A DNA stretch of 64,000 nt from Bradyrhizobium sp. CB1650. GTDB taxonomy: Bacteria; Pseudomonadota; Alphaproteobacteria; Rhizobiales; Xanthobacteraceae. Location: contig NZ_CP121695.1 in the NCBI RefSeq assembly GCF_029761915.1, positions 7,531,501 to 7,595,500 on the forward strand, given 5' to 3'. Below, in pieces: positions 18,529-29,386 of the stretch; the first letter of the stretch is position 1, and every line of letters starts with the position of its first letter. The notes beneath the pieces are model-generated. The model was not told where the DNA came from. It was given only the letters and a program-made list of their open reading frames with translations, and made no database searches. Both the position numbers and the translations under genes were made by a program.

Positions 18529-20562
18529 CTATGTTTCGCCTTTATTGTGGCCGCACGCCACTCGCGGGGGATGCAGCCGAACGCGGCGCTGCTCCCAAAC
18601 GAACCGCAGTTCCTTCACGAGATCTTCGCGCTCGGCCTGGTCCCACATGGTTGTGTCAAGAAGATCACCGAGCGACGCCTCCCCCTCGATCCGCATCAGC
18701 AGCTCGAAAAGCTCATGTGATATGCGCACGCCGTCGCCGCCCGAATGTCCCGTGCGGATCTCGCAGACCGTTTCCTGACGATCTTCCGCCACGTGGGAGC
18801 GGACGCGATGAAGCGATGCATACGGCGGTAATGAAACCCTCAGTGCGCACCAATCCTGCAGCGTTGCCGCCCGCTTGCTGACGAGGAATGGTCCAACGAC
18901 AAGGCCGTCCAGGTCGGTCGTCAAAAACGTTACGATGGCGTCTGCAACAGAATCTACGATCGGCTCGGCATTGTTGTTAAAGGACGTGTTTAGAAGAACC
19001 GGGATGCCGGTTCGCTTCTTGAATGCATTAATGACATCCCAATAGGCAGGGTTTGAGTTGCGCGAGACCGTTTGCAGCCGAGCAGTACCATCAACGTGCG
19101 TGACCGCACCGAGCACGCTATGGTGGGCCTCACGCACACGAACCACGAAGTTCATGAAGGGAAACTCACGCTTGCCGCCTGGGAGCTCAAAGAACTCACT
19201 TGCATCCTCCTCCAGCACGGATGGGGCAAACGGACGATAGCCCTCACGCTTTTTGACCATCGCGTTGATCCGGTTCTTGTTTTCTGCCGGCCGGGGGTCG
19301 GCGAGAATGCTGCGATTGCCAAGCGCACGTGGTCCGAACTCAGAACGGCCCTGAACCCAACCGATCACAGCACCATTTGCCATCCAGTCAGCCGCACTGG
19401 CTGCGATGTCGTCACTGCGTCGAATATCGAGGTGGCCGGACCATGCATTGAGCTCGTGTTCTACCGCTTGCTCGGGTCCGAGATCGGGCCCCCAATAGAC
19501 GTCCCGCTGTCGCTCGCGCGGCGCAGGCCGGCCCAGCTCGTTTGACATCATCAATGCAGCGCCGAGTGCGCAACCGGCGTCGTGTGCGGCGGGTTGAACG
19601 AAGATGTCCTCGAAAAGCCCCGAATAGAGTAGCTTACCGTTCACCGTACAGTTGTGGGCCACCCCTCCAGCCAGACACAAACGCGTCATACCCGTCGCTT
19701 CGCGATGGTGCCGCAGGATGTGAAAGATGATCCGCTCCAGCGCTTCCTGCAGCGTAGCGCTGACATCTCGATGCTGCTGCGTGAATGGCATGCCCTTTCG
19801 CCGGATCTCGATATTGCGGATCAAGGCCGGCCCTATGCGGTCCAGGTGGAGGCGATAGCCACCGTTGTCCAACAGTTCGTAGAACTGCGCGAAGAGCTCG
19901 CGATAGGGAGCGGGGTCACCATAGGGGGCGAGCCCCATGACTTTGTACTCATCGAATAGCCCATAGCCGAGATATCGAATCGTCTCGAGATAGAACAGCC
20001 CGAGAGAGTCGCGTTCTGGGAAGCTTGCGAGCTGCGTAATTTCGGTACCAGACCCCACCGCCAGTAGACCGGAACAAAAATCGCCTCCGCCGTCGACCGC
20101 AAAAATGAGGCTTTGGTCGAACCCGGACATCGCGAACGCACTCGCGGCATGGGCTTCATGGTGATTCACGAATGAAACCCGCGACGCATCGACATCGGTA
20201 CCGAACACCTGTGCCAGCAGATGCCGCGCCAACAGCTTGGCGTTCAACTCAACCGGCCGCGAAACAAACTGTTGCTCCAGCATGGCGTTGCAGTAGGCTT
20301 CGGTCGCATAAAACGCGATCCGGTCGATCTCGCCAAGCTCAACGCCTGCACTAGAAAGGCAGTATCGGATCGCGTTGCTCGGGAACTTGTTGGAGTGCTT
20401 GACCCGATTGAGCCGCTCCTCTTCGACGGCAGCGATCACGCGGCCATCCCGCACAAGGACTGCAGCGCCATCGTGCAGAAATGTATTCGGCAACTCAGGC
20501 GAACTTTCAAAGATCCTGTCTAGACCACCACTTATTCCCAGACACAACATCTCGCTCTCCAT
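18529..20562 (-). CDS. nolO: NolO, Nod-factor carbamoyltransferase
   Basis: 677 residues, full length for the NodU/CmcH-type carbamoyltransferases of the NolO branch. The N-terminal YrdC/TsaD-like fold starts at LCLGISGGLDRIFESSPELP, with NHHEAHAASAFAMSGF giving the conserved histidines that bind metal and carbamoyl phosphate. The carbamoyltransferase C-terminal domain carries EFGPRALGNRSILADPR, EGYRPFAPSVL and TGIPVLLNTSFN. NolO adds a carbamoyl group to O-3 (or O-4) of the non-reducing GlcNAc. It is a distant paralogue of NodU in the same operon. The 285 bp between nodJ and nolO are where nolM is placed in B. japonicum; a weak 93-residue frame (20676-20957) overlaps that space but cannot be confirmed. 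Confidence 0.93.
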   Translation of the reverse strand: MESEMLCLGISGGLDRIFESSPELPNTFLHDGAAVLVRDGRVIAAVEEERLNRVKHSNKFPSNAIRYCLSSAGVELGEIDRIAFYATEAYCNAMLEQQFVSRPVELNAKLLARHLLAQVFGTDVDASRVSFVNHHEAHAASAFAMSGFDQSLIFAVDGGGDFCSGLLAVGSGTEITQLASFPERDSLGLFYLETIRYLGYGLFDEYKVMGLAPYGDPAPYRELFAQFYELLDNGGYRLHLDRIGPALIRNIEIRRKGMPFTQQHRDVSATLQEALERIIFHILRHHREATGMTRLCLAGGVAHNCTVNGKLLYSGLFEDIFVQPAAHDAGCALGAALMMSNELGRPAPRERQRDVYWGPDLGPEQAVEHELNAWSGHLDIRRSDDIAASAADWMANGAVIGWVQGRSEFGPRALGNRSILADPRPAENKNRINAMVKKREGYRPFAPSVLEEDASEFFELPGGKREFPFMNFVVRVREAHHSVLGAVTHVDGTARLQTVSRNSNPAYWDVINAFKKRTGIPVLLNTSFNNNAEPIVDSVADAIVTFLTTDLDGLVVGPFLVSKRAATLQDWCALRVSLPPYASLHRVRSHVAEDRQETVCEIRTGHSGGDGVRISHELFELLMRIEGEASLGDLLDTTMWDQAEREDLVKELRFVWEQRRVRLHPPRVACGHNKGET

Positions 20563-20847
20563 TTGATCATTGCGGAAAGGCTAGCTGCCATTCCCCGTAC
20601 GTTAGCTGTCCTGTCACGCTCCGGCGGCTGCGAGGGACGGACAGCACGACCAAGCGTCCAAGTCCGTCTCGTTGCTTAGCGCCTATTGAGGTAGTGGAGT
20701 CTCGGACCAACAGGCCCTACTCCCGGCTTGATCGCGTCCTTTAAAACAATCAGCGCAGCCGCGACGGTTCGAATCGCCTCATGCCGCGGCAAAGGGCATC
20801 GAGAGCCCGCATTCATCGAGTTTGGTCTGCCCTCCCGGCACTTCATG

Positions 20848-21636
20848 TCAACGGAGCAGGCGACGCCGAAGTAGTGCCGTCGACACGAAGAAGGGAAATA
20901 CAGCGTACATGCACAGCGCGGCGACATGCAGAGCAGCGTCGCCGGCGCCGCGCTCAAGCATCACAGGTCGAATGAGGTCGACCGAATGTGCGAGGGGCAA
21001 CAAGCCGGCGAAGTGCTGAAACGAGCTCGGCAATTGGTTCATCGGAAAGACCGCGCCACACAAAAACATCATGGGCGTTAGCACAAGCGTCTGGTAGAAC
21101 ACGAAGTACTCGTAGCTTGGTGCGAGAGATATGACGACCATCGCCAGGCTGGCGAAGACAAGGCCGGTAAGTGCGACAGCTGGCATCGCATAGAAGATGG
21201 ACGGCCAGGAGGCATAACCAAGCGTGGCAGCGACAGCGCCGATTGCTGTTCCGGCGAGAACGGACTTGCTGGCCGCCCAGACCAGCTCACCTAACACGAT
21301 ATCGCCAAGCGTGAGCTGCGTGGACAGGATCGCCTCCCAGGTGCGGCTCATGTCCATGCGCGCAAAAGTCGCATAGAGGGTTTCGAAGGTCGCGGAAGTC
21401 ATCGCGCTGGTCGCGACCACGCCAGCCGCCAGAAACGCGATGTACGAGGTACCCTCGACGCTTCCCACGATTACGCCAAGGCCAAGGCCCAGGCCAAATA
21501 GATTGGTTAGAGGATCTGCGAGGCTGCCGAGCACCGACGCAGGAGCCACTTTCCGCCACGCAAGACAATTTCGGCGCCACACTGCGATCCAGTTGTACGC
21601 GTTAGCCGGCATCACCGCCGCATAGCTTTCACCCAT
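20848..21636 (-). CDS. nodJ: NodJ, permease of the Nod-factor exporter
   Basis: 262 residues of an ABC-2 type membrane protein with about six predicted transmembrane helices (for example [20 protein letters not shown] and [16 protein letters not shown]). The N-terminal sequence [19 protein letters not shown] is typical of NodJ. It forms the export channel for lipochitooligosaccharides together with the ATPase NodI, whose gene ends 3 bp upstream, so translation is probably coupled. Confidence 0.95.
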   Translation of the reverse strand: MGESYAAVMPANAYNWIAVWRRNCLAWRKVAPASVLGSLADPLTNLFGLGLGLGVIVGSVEGTSYIAFLAAGVVATSAMTSATFETLYATFARMDMSRTWEAILSTQLTLGDIVLGELVWAASKSVLAGTAIGAVAATLGYASWPSIFYAMPAVALTGLVFASLAMVVISLAPSYEYFVFYQTLVLTPMMFLCGAVFPMNQLPSSFQHFAGLLPLAHSVDLIRPVMLERGAGDAALHVAALCMYAVFPFFVSTALLRRRLLR

Positions 21637-21639
21637 CGA

Positions 21640-22560
21640 TCATTTCTCCATCTCGCGCCCGGTCAGCTGCAAGAACACGTCTTCGAGATTCGGCGGGCGC
21701 TGCAGAATGCGAAGACCCGCTCGCCCGCGCAGTTGCGCGCGTACCTCCTCCGGATGTGCCGCATAACAAAACAGCGTCTCTCCACTCACTTCGAGGTTTC
21801 GCGCATGAGGCCTGATCAGCTCACTGAGCTCGTGTGGATCACCACCATAGATCTCGATCACATCGCAGCCGATATGCTCGTTAATCAAGGCGTCGGGCTT
21901 GCCTTCGGCGATCTTGCGACCCCCCTCAAGCACACACAGCCGATCGCATAGGCGCTCGGCCTCTTCCATGAAGTGCGTGGTCAAGAGAATCGTCTTGCCA
22001 CGCGCAAGCAGAACTCGCAGGCGTTCCCAGATCAGGTGACGTGCATGTGGGTCGAGACCGGTCGTCGGCTCGTCCATCACGAGCAGGTGTGGGTCATTTA
22101 TCAGGGCGCGCGCCAGCGTCAGCCGCCGTTTCATACCGCCGGACAGCTCGGCGACACGCACATCCGCCTTGCTTTCGAGGCGCGCAAACTCGAGCAGCGA
22201 GGGAGCGACCGCCTCGATCTTGCGAGCGCTCATGCCGAAGTAGCGGCCAAACACCAGCAGGTTCTCTTTTACGGTGAATCCTAGTTCGAGGTTGTCGAAC
22301 TGCGGCACCACGCCAATGCGCACACGTGCTACCCGAGCACGTGCAGGTACAGGCTCATTCAGGACCGTAATCTTGCCTGCGTCCGGCGAGATCATGCCGA
22401 GAAGCATACGTGCAGTCGTGCTCTTGCCAGCTCCATTCGGCCCGAGCAGGCCAAAGCATTCTCCGCGCGCAACCGACAGCGACAGCTCATTGACGATGAG
22501 CTTGCCGCCAAATGACTTACTTACCCCGGCAAGGTCGATTGCTACGGTGGACATGTTCAC
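21640..22560 (-). CDS. nodI: NodI, ATPase of the Nod-factor exporter
   Basis: 306 residues with all ABC ATPase motifs: Walker [11 protein letters not shown]-loop VPQFDNL, signature [12 protein letters not shown], Walker [14 protein letters not shown], and the switch histidine in [11 protein letters not shown]. The N-terminal [20 protein letters not shown] is usual for NodI. It starts 1 bp after the nodU stop and is followed directly by nodJ, its membrane partner. Confidence 0.96.
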   Translation of the reverse strand: MNMSTVAIDLAGVSKSFGGKLIVNELSLSVARGECFGLLGPNGAGKSTTARMLLGMISPDAGKITVLNEPVPARARVARVRIGVVPQFDNLELGFTVKENLLVFGRYFGMSARKIEAVAPSLLEFARLESKADVRVAELSGGMKRRLTLARALINDPHLLVMDEPTTGLDPHARHLIWERLRVLLARGKTILLTTHFMEEAERLCDRLCVLEGGRKIAEGKPDALINEHIGCDVIEIYGGDPHELSELIRPHARNLEVSGETLFCYAAHPEEVRAQLRGRAGLRILQRPPNLEDVFLQLTGREMEK

Positions 22561-22561
22561 C

Positions 22562-24271
22562 TTAGGCCGGCAAAAGTCGTTCAGCCGACGATGGCTTCCC
22601 TACGACCGTTTTGGTCCAGAGCAGGCCGTCGCACCACACATGTTCAACGCGTCCCCATTGGCATGCCGCGGCAGCATCCGGGAAGAAGCCACGTCCATGG
22701 AGGTTGGCACTCGTATTACAGAGCAGCGGAATGCCGGTAAGTTTTTCAAATTCGACGAGAAGCTCGGCGATTTTGTGCGGAGAGTTGCGGGAGATTGTCT
22801 GCAGCCGCGCCGAACCGTCGAGATGGACGACAGCGGGGACCTTGTCGCGCCATTCCGCGCGGGTCTGGTGATCGAACAGCATGTAGGGATCTGGCGTACC
22901 TGGGCTGAAAATCTCCGGCGCCCGATCCTCCAGACAGATCGGCGCCACCGGTCGGAAGTGCTCGCGACGCTTGATGTCGTTGAGATGATCCTTCATTGCC
23001 GGGGAGGTCGGGGCTGCAACAATGCTTCTGCCGCCCAACGCCCGCGGCCCAAGTTCGGCGCGCCCGGAAAGGAAGATGACCGGCTTGTCGTCCGCGAGAA
23101 TCGCGGCAAGTTCACGCAGGCTGCACGGCGCCGCCTCCCAATCCGGCGGAAGCTCGCTGTCCTGTAGGGCCGGACCACTGTAGACTGACCATTCCAATGG
23201 CCCGAAGCCATTTTGCGCCGCCATCGCGCCGCAAGCAGCGCCGATTGCCGAGCCACTGTCATTCGGAAACGGCGGCACCCAAACATCATCGAACAATCCA
23301 GTCGCACGAAGCGCGCTGTTCCACTTGATGTTGAGACCGCAGCCTCCGGCAATACATAGATTGCGCGCTCCCGGAAGCGACGAGTGTTGCAGCAGAACCG
23401 TCGCCATTTCCTTGACAAGAAGACGTTCCACGAACACATGAAACGACGCAAGGACGTCCTCCGCTCGCTTGTCCGTCAGGCGCAAAGCGCTTGCCTCGAA
23501 GAAGTCGTGCAGAGCTGCAAGAGACGCTTCCGCATTGTTGATCTCAGCGCGGTAGCGACGAGCCTGCTCCGTGTCAGCGGCGAAGCGCTTTTCATAGAGC
23601 TCCTGAAACACTGCGACGATGCTTTCGTCGACAGACCCAAGCGCGATGTAAGCCATCAGCTTGCCGGCGATGCCCAAGTCCCAACTGGAGCGGTTCGGCT
23701 GCCTGTATGGGCCGAAGTGAAGGCCCGCGGCAGCATAGGCATGTCCGATCATCGGAAACAGGGATGCAATGAGCCGTGCCCCCCGAGGTTCGACATAGTA
23801 AAGACGTGGAAAGATGCAGCCGTCCCATACCAGACAGAACGCGGGTTTTCCCGCGCCGGCAAACGGACTGGTGCTATATGCTGACGTGACGTGGCCTGTG
23901 ACGTGCGGGTAGCTCTTATATGGAAACACCTTGCCTCCGAGGATCAGGCCAAAGCCGTCCACGGAATCAAGAAGGCCCTCAGCATGGCGCTCGACATATG
24001 GCGCCCCTTTCAGCGCGATCGGTACAGCTCCACTTAGGACCTGGAACTGCGACTCAATCTCCCCATCCCAGCCGTCGATGACGAACTGATCGATATCCCG
24101 CGGGGCCAGGCCATGCTCCGCCAAGGCGAGCACCACTGCATCGAGATTCTCGACGGCTTGGTAGCGTGGACCGTTGCCGCGCTTCTCTTGCTCGGTGCAA
24201 AAGACAAGCCGCCCGTCCTCGACGACAGCAATTGCCCCGTCATGTGTTAACTTGATGCCGCAGATACGCAT
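22562..24271 (-). CDS. nodU: NodU, Nod-factor 6-O-carbamoyltransferase
   Basis: 569 residues, normal length. The N-terminal half has [20 protein letters not shown] and the metal-site region [14 protein letters not shown]. The C-terminal half has [30 protein letters not shown] and [10 protein letters not shown]. NodU transfers a carbamoyl group from carbamoyl phosphate to O-6 of the non-reducing sugar of the Nod factor. The gene starts 13 bp after nodS and ends 1 bp before nodI, the standard nodSUIJ arrangement. Confidence 0.96.
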   Translation of the reverse strand: MRICGIKLTHDGAIAVVEDGRLVFCTEQEKRGNGPRYQAVENLDAVVLALAEHGLAPRDIDQFVIDGWDGEIESQFQVLSGAVPIALKGAPYVERHAEGLLDSVDGFGLILGGKVFPYKSYPHVTGHVTSAYSTSPFAGAGKPAFCLVWDGCIFPRLYYVEPRGARLIASLFPMIGHAYAAAGLHFGPYRQPNRSSWDLGIAGKLMAYIALGSVDESIVAVFQELYEKRFAADTEQARRYRAEINNAEASLAALHDFFEASALRLTDKRAEDVLASFHVFVERLLVKEMATVLLQHSSLPGARNLCIAGGCGLNIKWNSALRATGLFDDVWVPPFPNDSGSAIGAACGAMAAQNGFGPLEWSVYSGPALQDSELPPDWEAAPCSLRELAAILADDKPVIFLSGRAELGPRALGGRSIVAAPTSPAMKDHLNDIKRREHFRPVAPICLEDRAPEIFSPGTPDPYMLFDHQTRAEWRDKVPAVVHLDGSARLQTISRNSPHKIAELLVEFEKLTGIPLLCNTSANLHGRGFFPDAAAACQWGRVEHVWCDGLLWTKTVVGKPSSAERLLPA

Positions 24272-24284
24272 ACGATCCTCTGGT

Positions 24285-24914
24285 CTAGTGGTCGACGTTT
24301 GATTGTTCTGACGAGTGACCCGGCTTCTGGAACCGTACGATCAAGCAGTCTTCGTTGGTCGACTCGGTTTGGCAGTGCAGACGTTCGACTTCCGATAGGC
24401 TCTCGTTGAAGAGAGCGATCACCGTTTCGGCACCAGCAGCATGCCCCCATCGTTGACATGTGGCATCACGTGCGGACCCGAAAATCAGAGCTCCATTTGG
24501 CGCAAGCATACTCACCAGGTTGCGGATAGCCGCATGCATCTCGACAATATCCTTGAGGTAGTAAAGAACCTCAGCCACGACGATCAAATCGAACTGTTCA
24601 GTGGTCGAGAACCGCTGAATGTCGCAGGTCACCCACGTGATATGTGACCACTTCCTGGTCCGTAGTCGCGCTCGCTCGATCGCCTGCGGCATGACATCGA
24701 CAACGGTGAGCCGCTCGCATAGCGGAGCCAGCATGTCCGTGAACGCACCGGCTGCACATCCTACTTCGAGGGCACACGAAACATCTCCGTTGCAACGCGA
24801 CATCCGGAGCATTTGCGCGTACCGCTCCTGCTCGAAGGAACTACTGTCGAGCCGCCATGGATCGTCGACAGCCAGCTCTCGCTCTAATAGCTGATGGTTT
24901 GCGTCCTGGATCAT
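24285..24914 (-). CDS. nodS: NodS, SAM-dependent N-methyltransferase
   Basis: 209 residues, full length. The SAM-binding motif I is ALEVGCAAGAFTDML (about residues 43-57), followed by LTVVDVMPQAIERA (motif post I) and FDLIVVAEVLYYLKD (motif II/III). NodS methylates the free amino group left on the non-reducing end after NodB deacetylation, before NodA acylates it. Spacing to nodC is 11 bp and to nodU 13 bp, consistent with one transcript. Confidence 0.96.
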   Translation of the reverse strand: MIQDANHQLLERELAVDDPWRLDSSSFEQERYAQMLRMSRCNGDVSCALEVGCAAGAFTDMLAPLCERLTVVDVMPQAIERARLRTRKWSHITWVTCDIQRFSTTEQFDLIVVAEVLYYLKDIVEMHAAIRNLVSMLAPNGALIFGSARDATCQRWGHAAGAETVIALFNESLSEVERLHCQTESTNEDCLIVRFQKPGHSSEQSNVDH

Positions 24915-24925
24915 GAGCCAATTAC

Positions 24926-26302
24926 CTACTTGCAGGCAGTCGAACGATCGCTACCGCAAACACTCTCTGTTGCCGTCAGGCTCGAGGGACACTGGGAAAC
25001 CCTTGCCTTACGACTTGTACTAGACATTCCCCATTTACTTGCAGCACTTCGTCCAGCGTTCGGGTGCAGAATGACAGATTGCTTTTCCCCGTCGGCCGGC
25101 ACGTTGGCGACCTTGCGCGATAGCCAATCGCTGTTGCTCAATGTACAAAGCGCATAGGCCTTCAAAGGAAGTAAGAGAAAGATATTGATCGGTGTGTGGA
25201 GCGAGAAGCCGAGAAACCGCAGGTCGCGAGCACGAATGGCTGCCACACTGCACCGGACCATTGTCATTGCTGCAATCGTCAATCCAGTCCACCAGGGTAC
25301 AGAGCCTGCGATTAGGAGCTGCGCGAGCGCAGCCAGTGATGAAAGGGCGAGAAGCAACGGGCCGAGATTTTGCCCGATAACGTCCAGCGTCAGATAGCCA
25401 TCGAGCTCTGGTAGCAGGCGCAATGCGAGGAATGTATCCCGGAAGGTACTGCGGGCCCAGCGGAGTTGCTGACGTAGATATGGCCCAAGGCGGTCCGGGA
25501 CGACTGTTGCTGCGATCGCGTCGGAGACGTATTCGGTGCGAAACCCCGCCTTGAGCATGAGGATCGTTAGATGCCGATCCTCGCCGAAATCGCTCGGCTT
25601 TCCACGAAAGAATTGCGCTTCGTATTGATCAAGAAGCAAGGCGAGCGCGGAACGACGATACATGGCACATGGGCCGCAGCAGCACATGACGGCACCGAAA
25701 CGCGCCTGCGCCGCGCGCTCTTCGTTGCACGCCAACCAGTATTCCATATCGATCAGCCTAGTCAGCCAGGTTTGGGTGCGATTGCTCGCTATCAATTGAC
25801 CCATGGCCGCCCCGATTTGCGGGTCATGCATCTTCGATACCAGCTTCGTGACAACGTCGGCGGCAAGTATCGTATCCGAGTCGACGTTGAGGACCAGGTC
25901 ACCGGATGAGCTGCGTATCGCAGTGATCTGCGCCTTGCGCTTTCCAACGTTGTTTGCCAGCAAGATGATGCTGAATCTCGGATCGTTCGCATAGATTTTG
26001 TGCACAGGCGCGACTAGGTCGCGATTTGCAGATCCGTCATCGACCACATAGACCTGTAGCTTTCCGGTGTAGTCTTGACTCGCAAGCGACTCCAGACATT
26101 CGGCGAGCGTGATTGGATCCTCGTTGAAGCACGGCACGATGACGTCTACACTGGGAAGGACCACCTCCGATCGTCCCAGGTTGTCCTGCAGCGATGAGTT
26201 AATCGCCGGTTGGGCATAAAGCGCTTGCGCGCTCTTATAGATCGTCGAGAGCAGCGCATAAGACGAAACAGCGACAGCGCTGGTTGTAGCGAGCAGGTCC
26301 AT
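24926..26302 (-). CDS. nodC: NodC, chitin-oligosaccharide synthase
   Basis: 458 residues. An N-terminal membrane helix (LLATTSAVAVSSYALLSTIY) is followed by the GT2 domain: VDVIVPCFNEDP (nucleotide binding), VYVVDDGSANRD, LVLNVDSDTIL (D-x-D), and the processive-synthase motifs GEDRHLT and QQLRW. Two or more C-terminal helices follow. NodC polymerises GlcNAc from UDP-GlcNAc into the 4-5 unit backbone. The C-terminal tail after NSDWLSRKV is a little shorter than in many NodC proteins. The gene starts 17 bp after nodB. Confidence 0.96.
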   Translation of the reverse strand: MDLLATTSAVAVSSYALLSTIYKSAQALYAQPAINSSLQDNLGRSEVVLPSVDVIVPCFNEDPITLAECLESLASQDYTGKLQVYVVDDGSANRDLVAPVHKIYANDPRFSIILLANNVGKRKAQITAIRSSSGDLVLNVDSDTILAADVVTKLVSKMHDPQIGAAMGQLIASNRTQTWLTRLIDMEYWLACNEERAAQARFGAVMCCCGPCAMYRRSALALLLDQYEAQFFRGKPSDFGEDRHLTILMLKAGFRTEYVSDAIAATVVPDRLGPYLRQQLRWARSTFRDTFLALRLLPELDGYLTLDVIGQNLGPLLLALSSLAALAQLLIAGSVPWWTGLTIAAMTMVRCSVAAIRARDLRFLGFSLHTPINIFLLLPLKAYALCTLSNSDWLSRKVANVPADGEKQSVILHPNAGRSAASKWGMSSTSRKARVSQCPSSLTATESVCGSDRSTACK

Positions 26303-26319
26303 AGGGTGTCAGTTTTCGC

Positions 26320-26979
26320 TCAGTGAAGTTGAGGGAGTGGACGGATTGCAAAACCGCGCCGTTGTAATGCCGGTATCAGATGTGACAGGGCCATCGCGGT
26401 CTGATCGCGCAGCGTGGCATCAGTGCACGGTCGCTCCTCATCAGGAGGATATCCGTCGTGCAGGAGCACAATTGCACCCGGACGAACGCTCGCCAGTACT
26501 GAATTCACAATTCTATCGACACCGGGTCGGGACCAATCTCTCGGATCGACGGACCAGTGCACAGCTGTGAGACCGGCGCTCGCTGAGACAGCGAGCACCT
26601 CTTGCGTCCACCTGCCGTAAGGTGCTCGCATGTGCCTGGGTGAGGCCTGTGGGCACGCCGAACGGATCGCCTCGCTTGCCGTTTGCACTTCATCGCGTAC
26701 CTCCGCTGGTCCGCATCTGGATAGATCCGGATGCGTCATCGTGTGGTTCGCAACCTCGTGCCCTTCCGCGATCATTCGTCGAATGAGTTCAGGTTGTTCG
26801 GCCGCGTACGTGCCGATTACGAAGAACGTCGCCGGAATCCCATGTTGCGCTAGGACATCGAGCACCTCTGGCGTGTAAAATGGATTCGGCCCGTCATCGA
26901 ACGTCAAATAGACGGGACGACTTCCGGCCGCGTCAGCATAATCGCAACGGACAGCAGATAGGGGGAGATGCTCTTTCAC
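26320..26979 (-). CDS. nodB: NodB, chitooligosaccharide deacetylase
   Basis: 219 residues from a GTG at 26979. This start overlaps the nodA stop as GTGA, the usual coupled arrangement, and gives the normal NodB length; a longer frame to 27021 would run deep into nodA. The CE4 domain has [15 protein letters not shown] (catalytic and metal Asp), [14 protein letters not shown] (the H-x-x-x-H metal site), RAPYG and GAIVLLHDG. NodB removes the acetyl group from the non-reducing GlcNAc of the chitin oligomer. Confidence 0.95.
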   Translation of the reverse strand: MKEHLPLSAVRCDYADAAGSRPVYLTFDDGPNPFYTPEVLDVLAQHGIPATFFVIGTYAAEQPELIRRMIAEGHEVANHTMTHPDLSRCGPAEVRDEVQTASEAIRSACPQASPRHMRAPYGRWTQEVLAVSASAGLTAVHWSVDPRDWSRPGVDRIVNSVLASVRPGAIVLLHDGYPPDEERPCTDATLRDQTAMALSHLIPALQRRGFAIRPLPQLH

Positions 26980-27608
26980 AACTCGGGCCCATTCCGGTCG
27001 ATCATCGTCCCCGTCGGCCACTCGCTTATCGAGCGTCCAACCGGGAAAACCAGGACGATCACGTCTTCGATGCGGATCGGCGACAAGTTGGGATAGACAT
27101 CCGGACGCGTGGAGCGGACGCGAATGCCAGACATGAGGGTGGCGAGCCCCCGCCTTTGGACCAGTCGGGTCATATGTTTCTCAAGCGCAGGCCGGACCGT
27201 ACCAAAGCCGAACGGAACCCCAAGCTCATGCAGTAGCGGATACGTCACGCGCATTGCGTGACTGACTCCCAGCCCTTCGAGATCCGGACGCACCGCATAC
27301 AACCCCAGTTCGGCAACGAGTAGATCGACGCTACCAATCTTGATGAAGCGGCGTAGTAGCCCGAGGTGAGCGGCTACCCCGTGCGCGTCGTAACCGATAA
27401 CGCGGACCTCAGGCCTCGCTCCGGCCCAACTTCGGTTGCCCTCAAATGGCTGCGCATTGAACGCCCCCGTCGGCCCGTAACTCTTACGGAAGAACTCGGC
27501 GAGTTCGGCATGATCGGTGAGCTGCAATTCGCTTTCCCAGCGACAGCTCCACTGCACTTGAGCGCGTGCATGAGGAGCTTCCACAGTCCGGGATACGGCA
27601 ATGTTCAT
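26976..27608 (-). CDS. nodA: NodA, N-acyltransferase of Nod factors
   Basis: 210 residues from the ATG at 27608 (MNIAVSRT), which has AAGGA upstream and matches the normal NodA length; the open frame extends 15 codons further without support. Conserved stretches include [60 protein letters not shown] and [14 protein letters not shown]. NodA transfers a fatty acyl chain to the free amino group produced by NodB. Its sequence is widely used to place Bradyrhizobium symbiovars, so this gene is the best marker for typing the strain. Confidence 0.97.
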   Translation of the reverse strand: MNIAVSRTVEAPHARAQVQWSCRWESELQLTDHAELAEFFRKSYGPTGAFNAQPFEGNRSWAGARPEVRVIGYDAHGVAAHLGLLRRFIKIGSVDLLVAELGLYAVRPDLEGLGVSHAMRVTYPLLHELGVPFGFGTVRPALEKHMTRLVQRRGLATLMSGIRVRSTRPDVYPNLSPIRIEDVIVLVFPVGRSISEWPTGTMIDRNGPEL

Positions 27609-27662
27609 GGCGGGCTTCCTTGCGCCAGTGGAATGAAGAGCGGAGATGGTCACGTGAGCTCG

Positions 27663-27947
27663 TTAGTCGCCGAAGCGCTGGTCAACAGTGAAATGCGCTG
27701 CTATGACCCGCCGGAGCGCGGCACTGCCCGCCTGCATCGCGCCGTGCGCCTTCGCTCGCGATGAAGCGAGTGCATGATTCGCGCTCGTGATCCGGCCAAG
27801 GCTCTGCGCGAGATACGCCGAAAGATGGCGACGAAGCGATTGGACTGGCGAGAGCCTGGCTGCAGCACGGAGCTTTTCCGCTTCGTCTAGCATTGCTGTC
27901 GACGCTTTGACGTCCGTGGGCAGGCCTTCGATGTGCAGGGGCCTCAT
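27663..27947 (-). CDS. nodY: NodY/NodK-like protein, first gene of the nod operon
   Basis: 94 residues, function unknown. A small gene (nodY in B. japonicum, nodK in other Bradyrhizobium) normally lies between the nod box and nodA. This frame is the one in that position with a sensible composition: an Ala/Leu-rich helical protein with LDEAEKLRAAARLSPVQSLR and RVIAAHFTVDQRFGD. It ends 54 bp before nodA. The start is not well marked, and the choice of symbol between nodY and nodK is open. Confidence 0.55.
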   Translation of the reverse strand: MRPLHIEGLPTDVKASTAMLDEAEKLRAAARLSPVQSLRRHLSAYLAQSLGRITSANHALASSRAKAHGAMQAGSAALRRVIAAHFTVDQRFGD

Positions 27948-28382
27948 CGATTGCGCATCGGAGTGGCATCAAATCACACTGGTTCTTATGCATCTTCGAC
28001 ACGCCCTGAATGCGGTGGACAGGTGAGCCATTTGACTCGCCTGAATTAGTTGGCATCCGCAATCTGCGCCTGCCCCTATGTCGCGACACTAGAATGCCGC
28101 TGAACGCGCTCTCAAGTGTACGCCGGTAAACCTGCAACATAGAAAGGGATGGAACACGCATACCAAGGTTTATCGAGGTCCGTCTGACGTCTCGCTTGAG
28201 CGAGCTTCGCACAGAGAAGAAGCGATGCGGCTCGCACGTCGCGCCCATAGCCGCTCTCGAACCGCATGCGGCGGCAGCTCGCACGTCCAGGCGTCGTTCT
28301 CTGCGTCCGCGCGAACGACCAGCAGCCATTGTGATATACTCGAATATTTTTCCAAACTGATGTTTGCTATCCAACATCCCGC

Positions 28383-28430
28383 AGTTTGGTAAAATCGATT
28401 GTTCCGATGGAACACATCCACACGATGGAT
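28383..28430 (-). promoter_or_regulatory. nod box, NodD binding site of the nodYABCSUIJ operon
   Basis: On the minus strand the 48-bp element begins ATCCATCGTGTGGATG, continues TTCCATCGGAAC and ends with the highly conserved AATCGATTTTACCAAACT. This matches the nod box with its ATC-N9-GAT half-sites. It lies between the divergent nodD1 (start 12 bp away on the plus strand) and the nod operon, whose first ORF is about 430 bp downstream. The ATG of nodD1 is close enough for NodD to affect its own expression. Confidence 0.95.
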
Positions 28431-28441
28431 AGAATTATAAG

Positions 28442-29386
28442 ATGCGGTTCAAGGGACTCGATCTAAACCTTCTCGTTGCGCTCGATGCTCTGATGACGGA
28501 GCGCAACCTCACAGCGGCGGCGCGCAAAATTAACCTGAGCCAGCCCGCTATGAGCGCTGCGATTGCGCGGCTGCGCACCTATTTCCGCGATGAACTATTT
28601 ACCATGAGAGGTCGCGGGCTCGTCCCGACACCTGGCGCGGAGGCGCTTGCAGGTCCGGTTCGCGAGGCGCTGCTGCACATCCAACTCTCGATCATATCAC
28701 GGGACGCGTTCGACCCGACTCAGTCGAGCCGACGCTTCAGGATCATTCTGTCCGATTTCATGACGATCGTCTTTTTGCGGAAGATTGTGGACCGTCTTGC
28801 ACAAGAAGCTCCCGCGGTGCGCTTCGAATTGCTACCATTCTCCGATGAACCCGATGAGCTGCTCCGCCGGGGCGAGGTCGACTTTCTCATTCTGCCGGAA
28901 CTGTTCATGTCGAGCGCGCATCCTAAGGCGACGCTGTTCGACGAGACCCTCGTATGCGTGGGATGCCGCGCGAACAAGCAGCTATCGCGGCAACTTACGT
29001 TCGAGAAATACATTTCGATGGGCCACGTTACGGCGAAGTTCGGACGGGCGCTCAGACCAAACATCGAAGAATGGTTTTTGCTTGAGCACGGCGTCAAGAG
29101 ACGCATTGAGATCGTTGTGCAGGGCTTTAGCCTGATTCCGCCCATATTGTTAGACACGCGCCGTATCGGCACAATGCCCTTACGACTCGCCAAACACTTC
29201 GAACAGCGGATGCCACTGCGGATCGTCGAACCACCGCTCCCCCTGCCCACATTCACCGAGGCTGTGCAGTGGCCTGCGTTCCACAATACGGACCCGGCGA
29301 GCATTTGGATGCGGCGGATATTGCTGGAGGAAGCATCCAAGATGGCATCTGGGCCTCAGGAGCCTCCAACTCGCAGGCGCTGCTAG
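28442..29386 (+). CDS. nodD1: NodD1, LysR-type activator of nod genes
   Basis: 314 residues. The N-terminal winged HTH is typical: [20 protein letters not shown] and [20 protein letters not shown]. The effector-binding domain includes [15 protein letters not shown] and [13 protein letters not shown]. NodD1 binds the nod box and activates the operon when flavonoids are present. It is named NodD1 because it is divergent from the nod box, as in B. japonicum. The second copy (nodD2) follows on the same strand. No good ribosome-binding site precedes the ATG. Confidence 0.93.
   Translation: MRFKGLDLNLLVALDALMTERNLTAAARKINLSQPAMSAAIARLRTYFRDELFTMRGRGLVPTPGAEALAGPVREALLHIQLSIISRDAFDPTQSSRRFRIILSDFMTIVFLRKIVDRLAQEAPAVRFELLPFSDEPDELLRRGEVDFLILPELFMSSAHPKATLFDETLVCVGCRANKQLSRQLTFEKYISMGHVTAKFGRALRPNIEEWFLLEHGVKRRIEIVVQGFSLIPPILLDTRRIGTMPLRLAKHFEQRMPLRIVEPPLPLPTFTEAVQWPAFHNTDPASIWMRRILLEEASKMASGPQEPPTRRRC

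Noticed and set aside
20676..20957. nolM between nodJ and nolO
   Set aside because: The 93-residue frame overlaps the end of nodJ and has a Cys/Arg-rich start typical of a shadow; I cannot confirm it as nolM.
27682..28377. 231-residue minus-strand frame between the nod box and nodA
   Set aside because: Arg/Ser-rich without motifs, and it overlaps the better nodY/K candidate in another frame.
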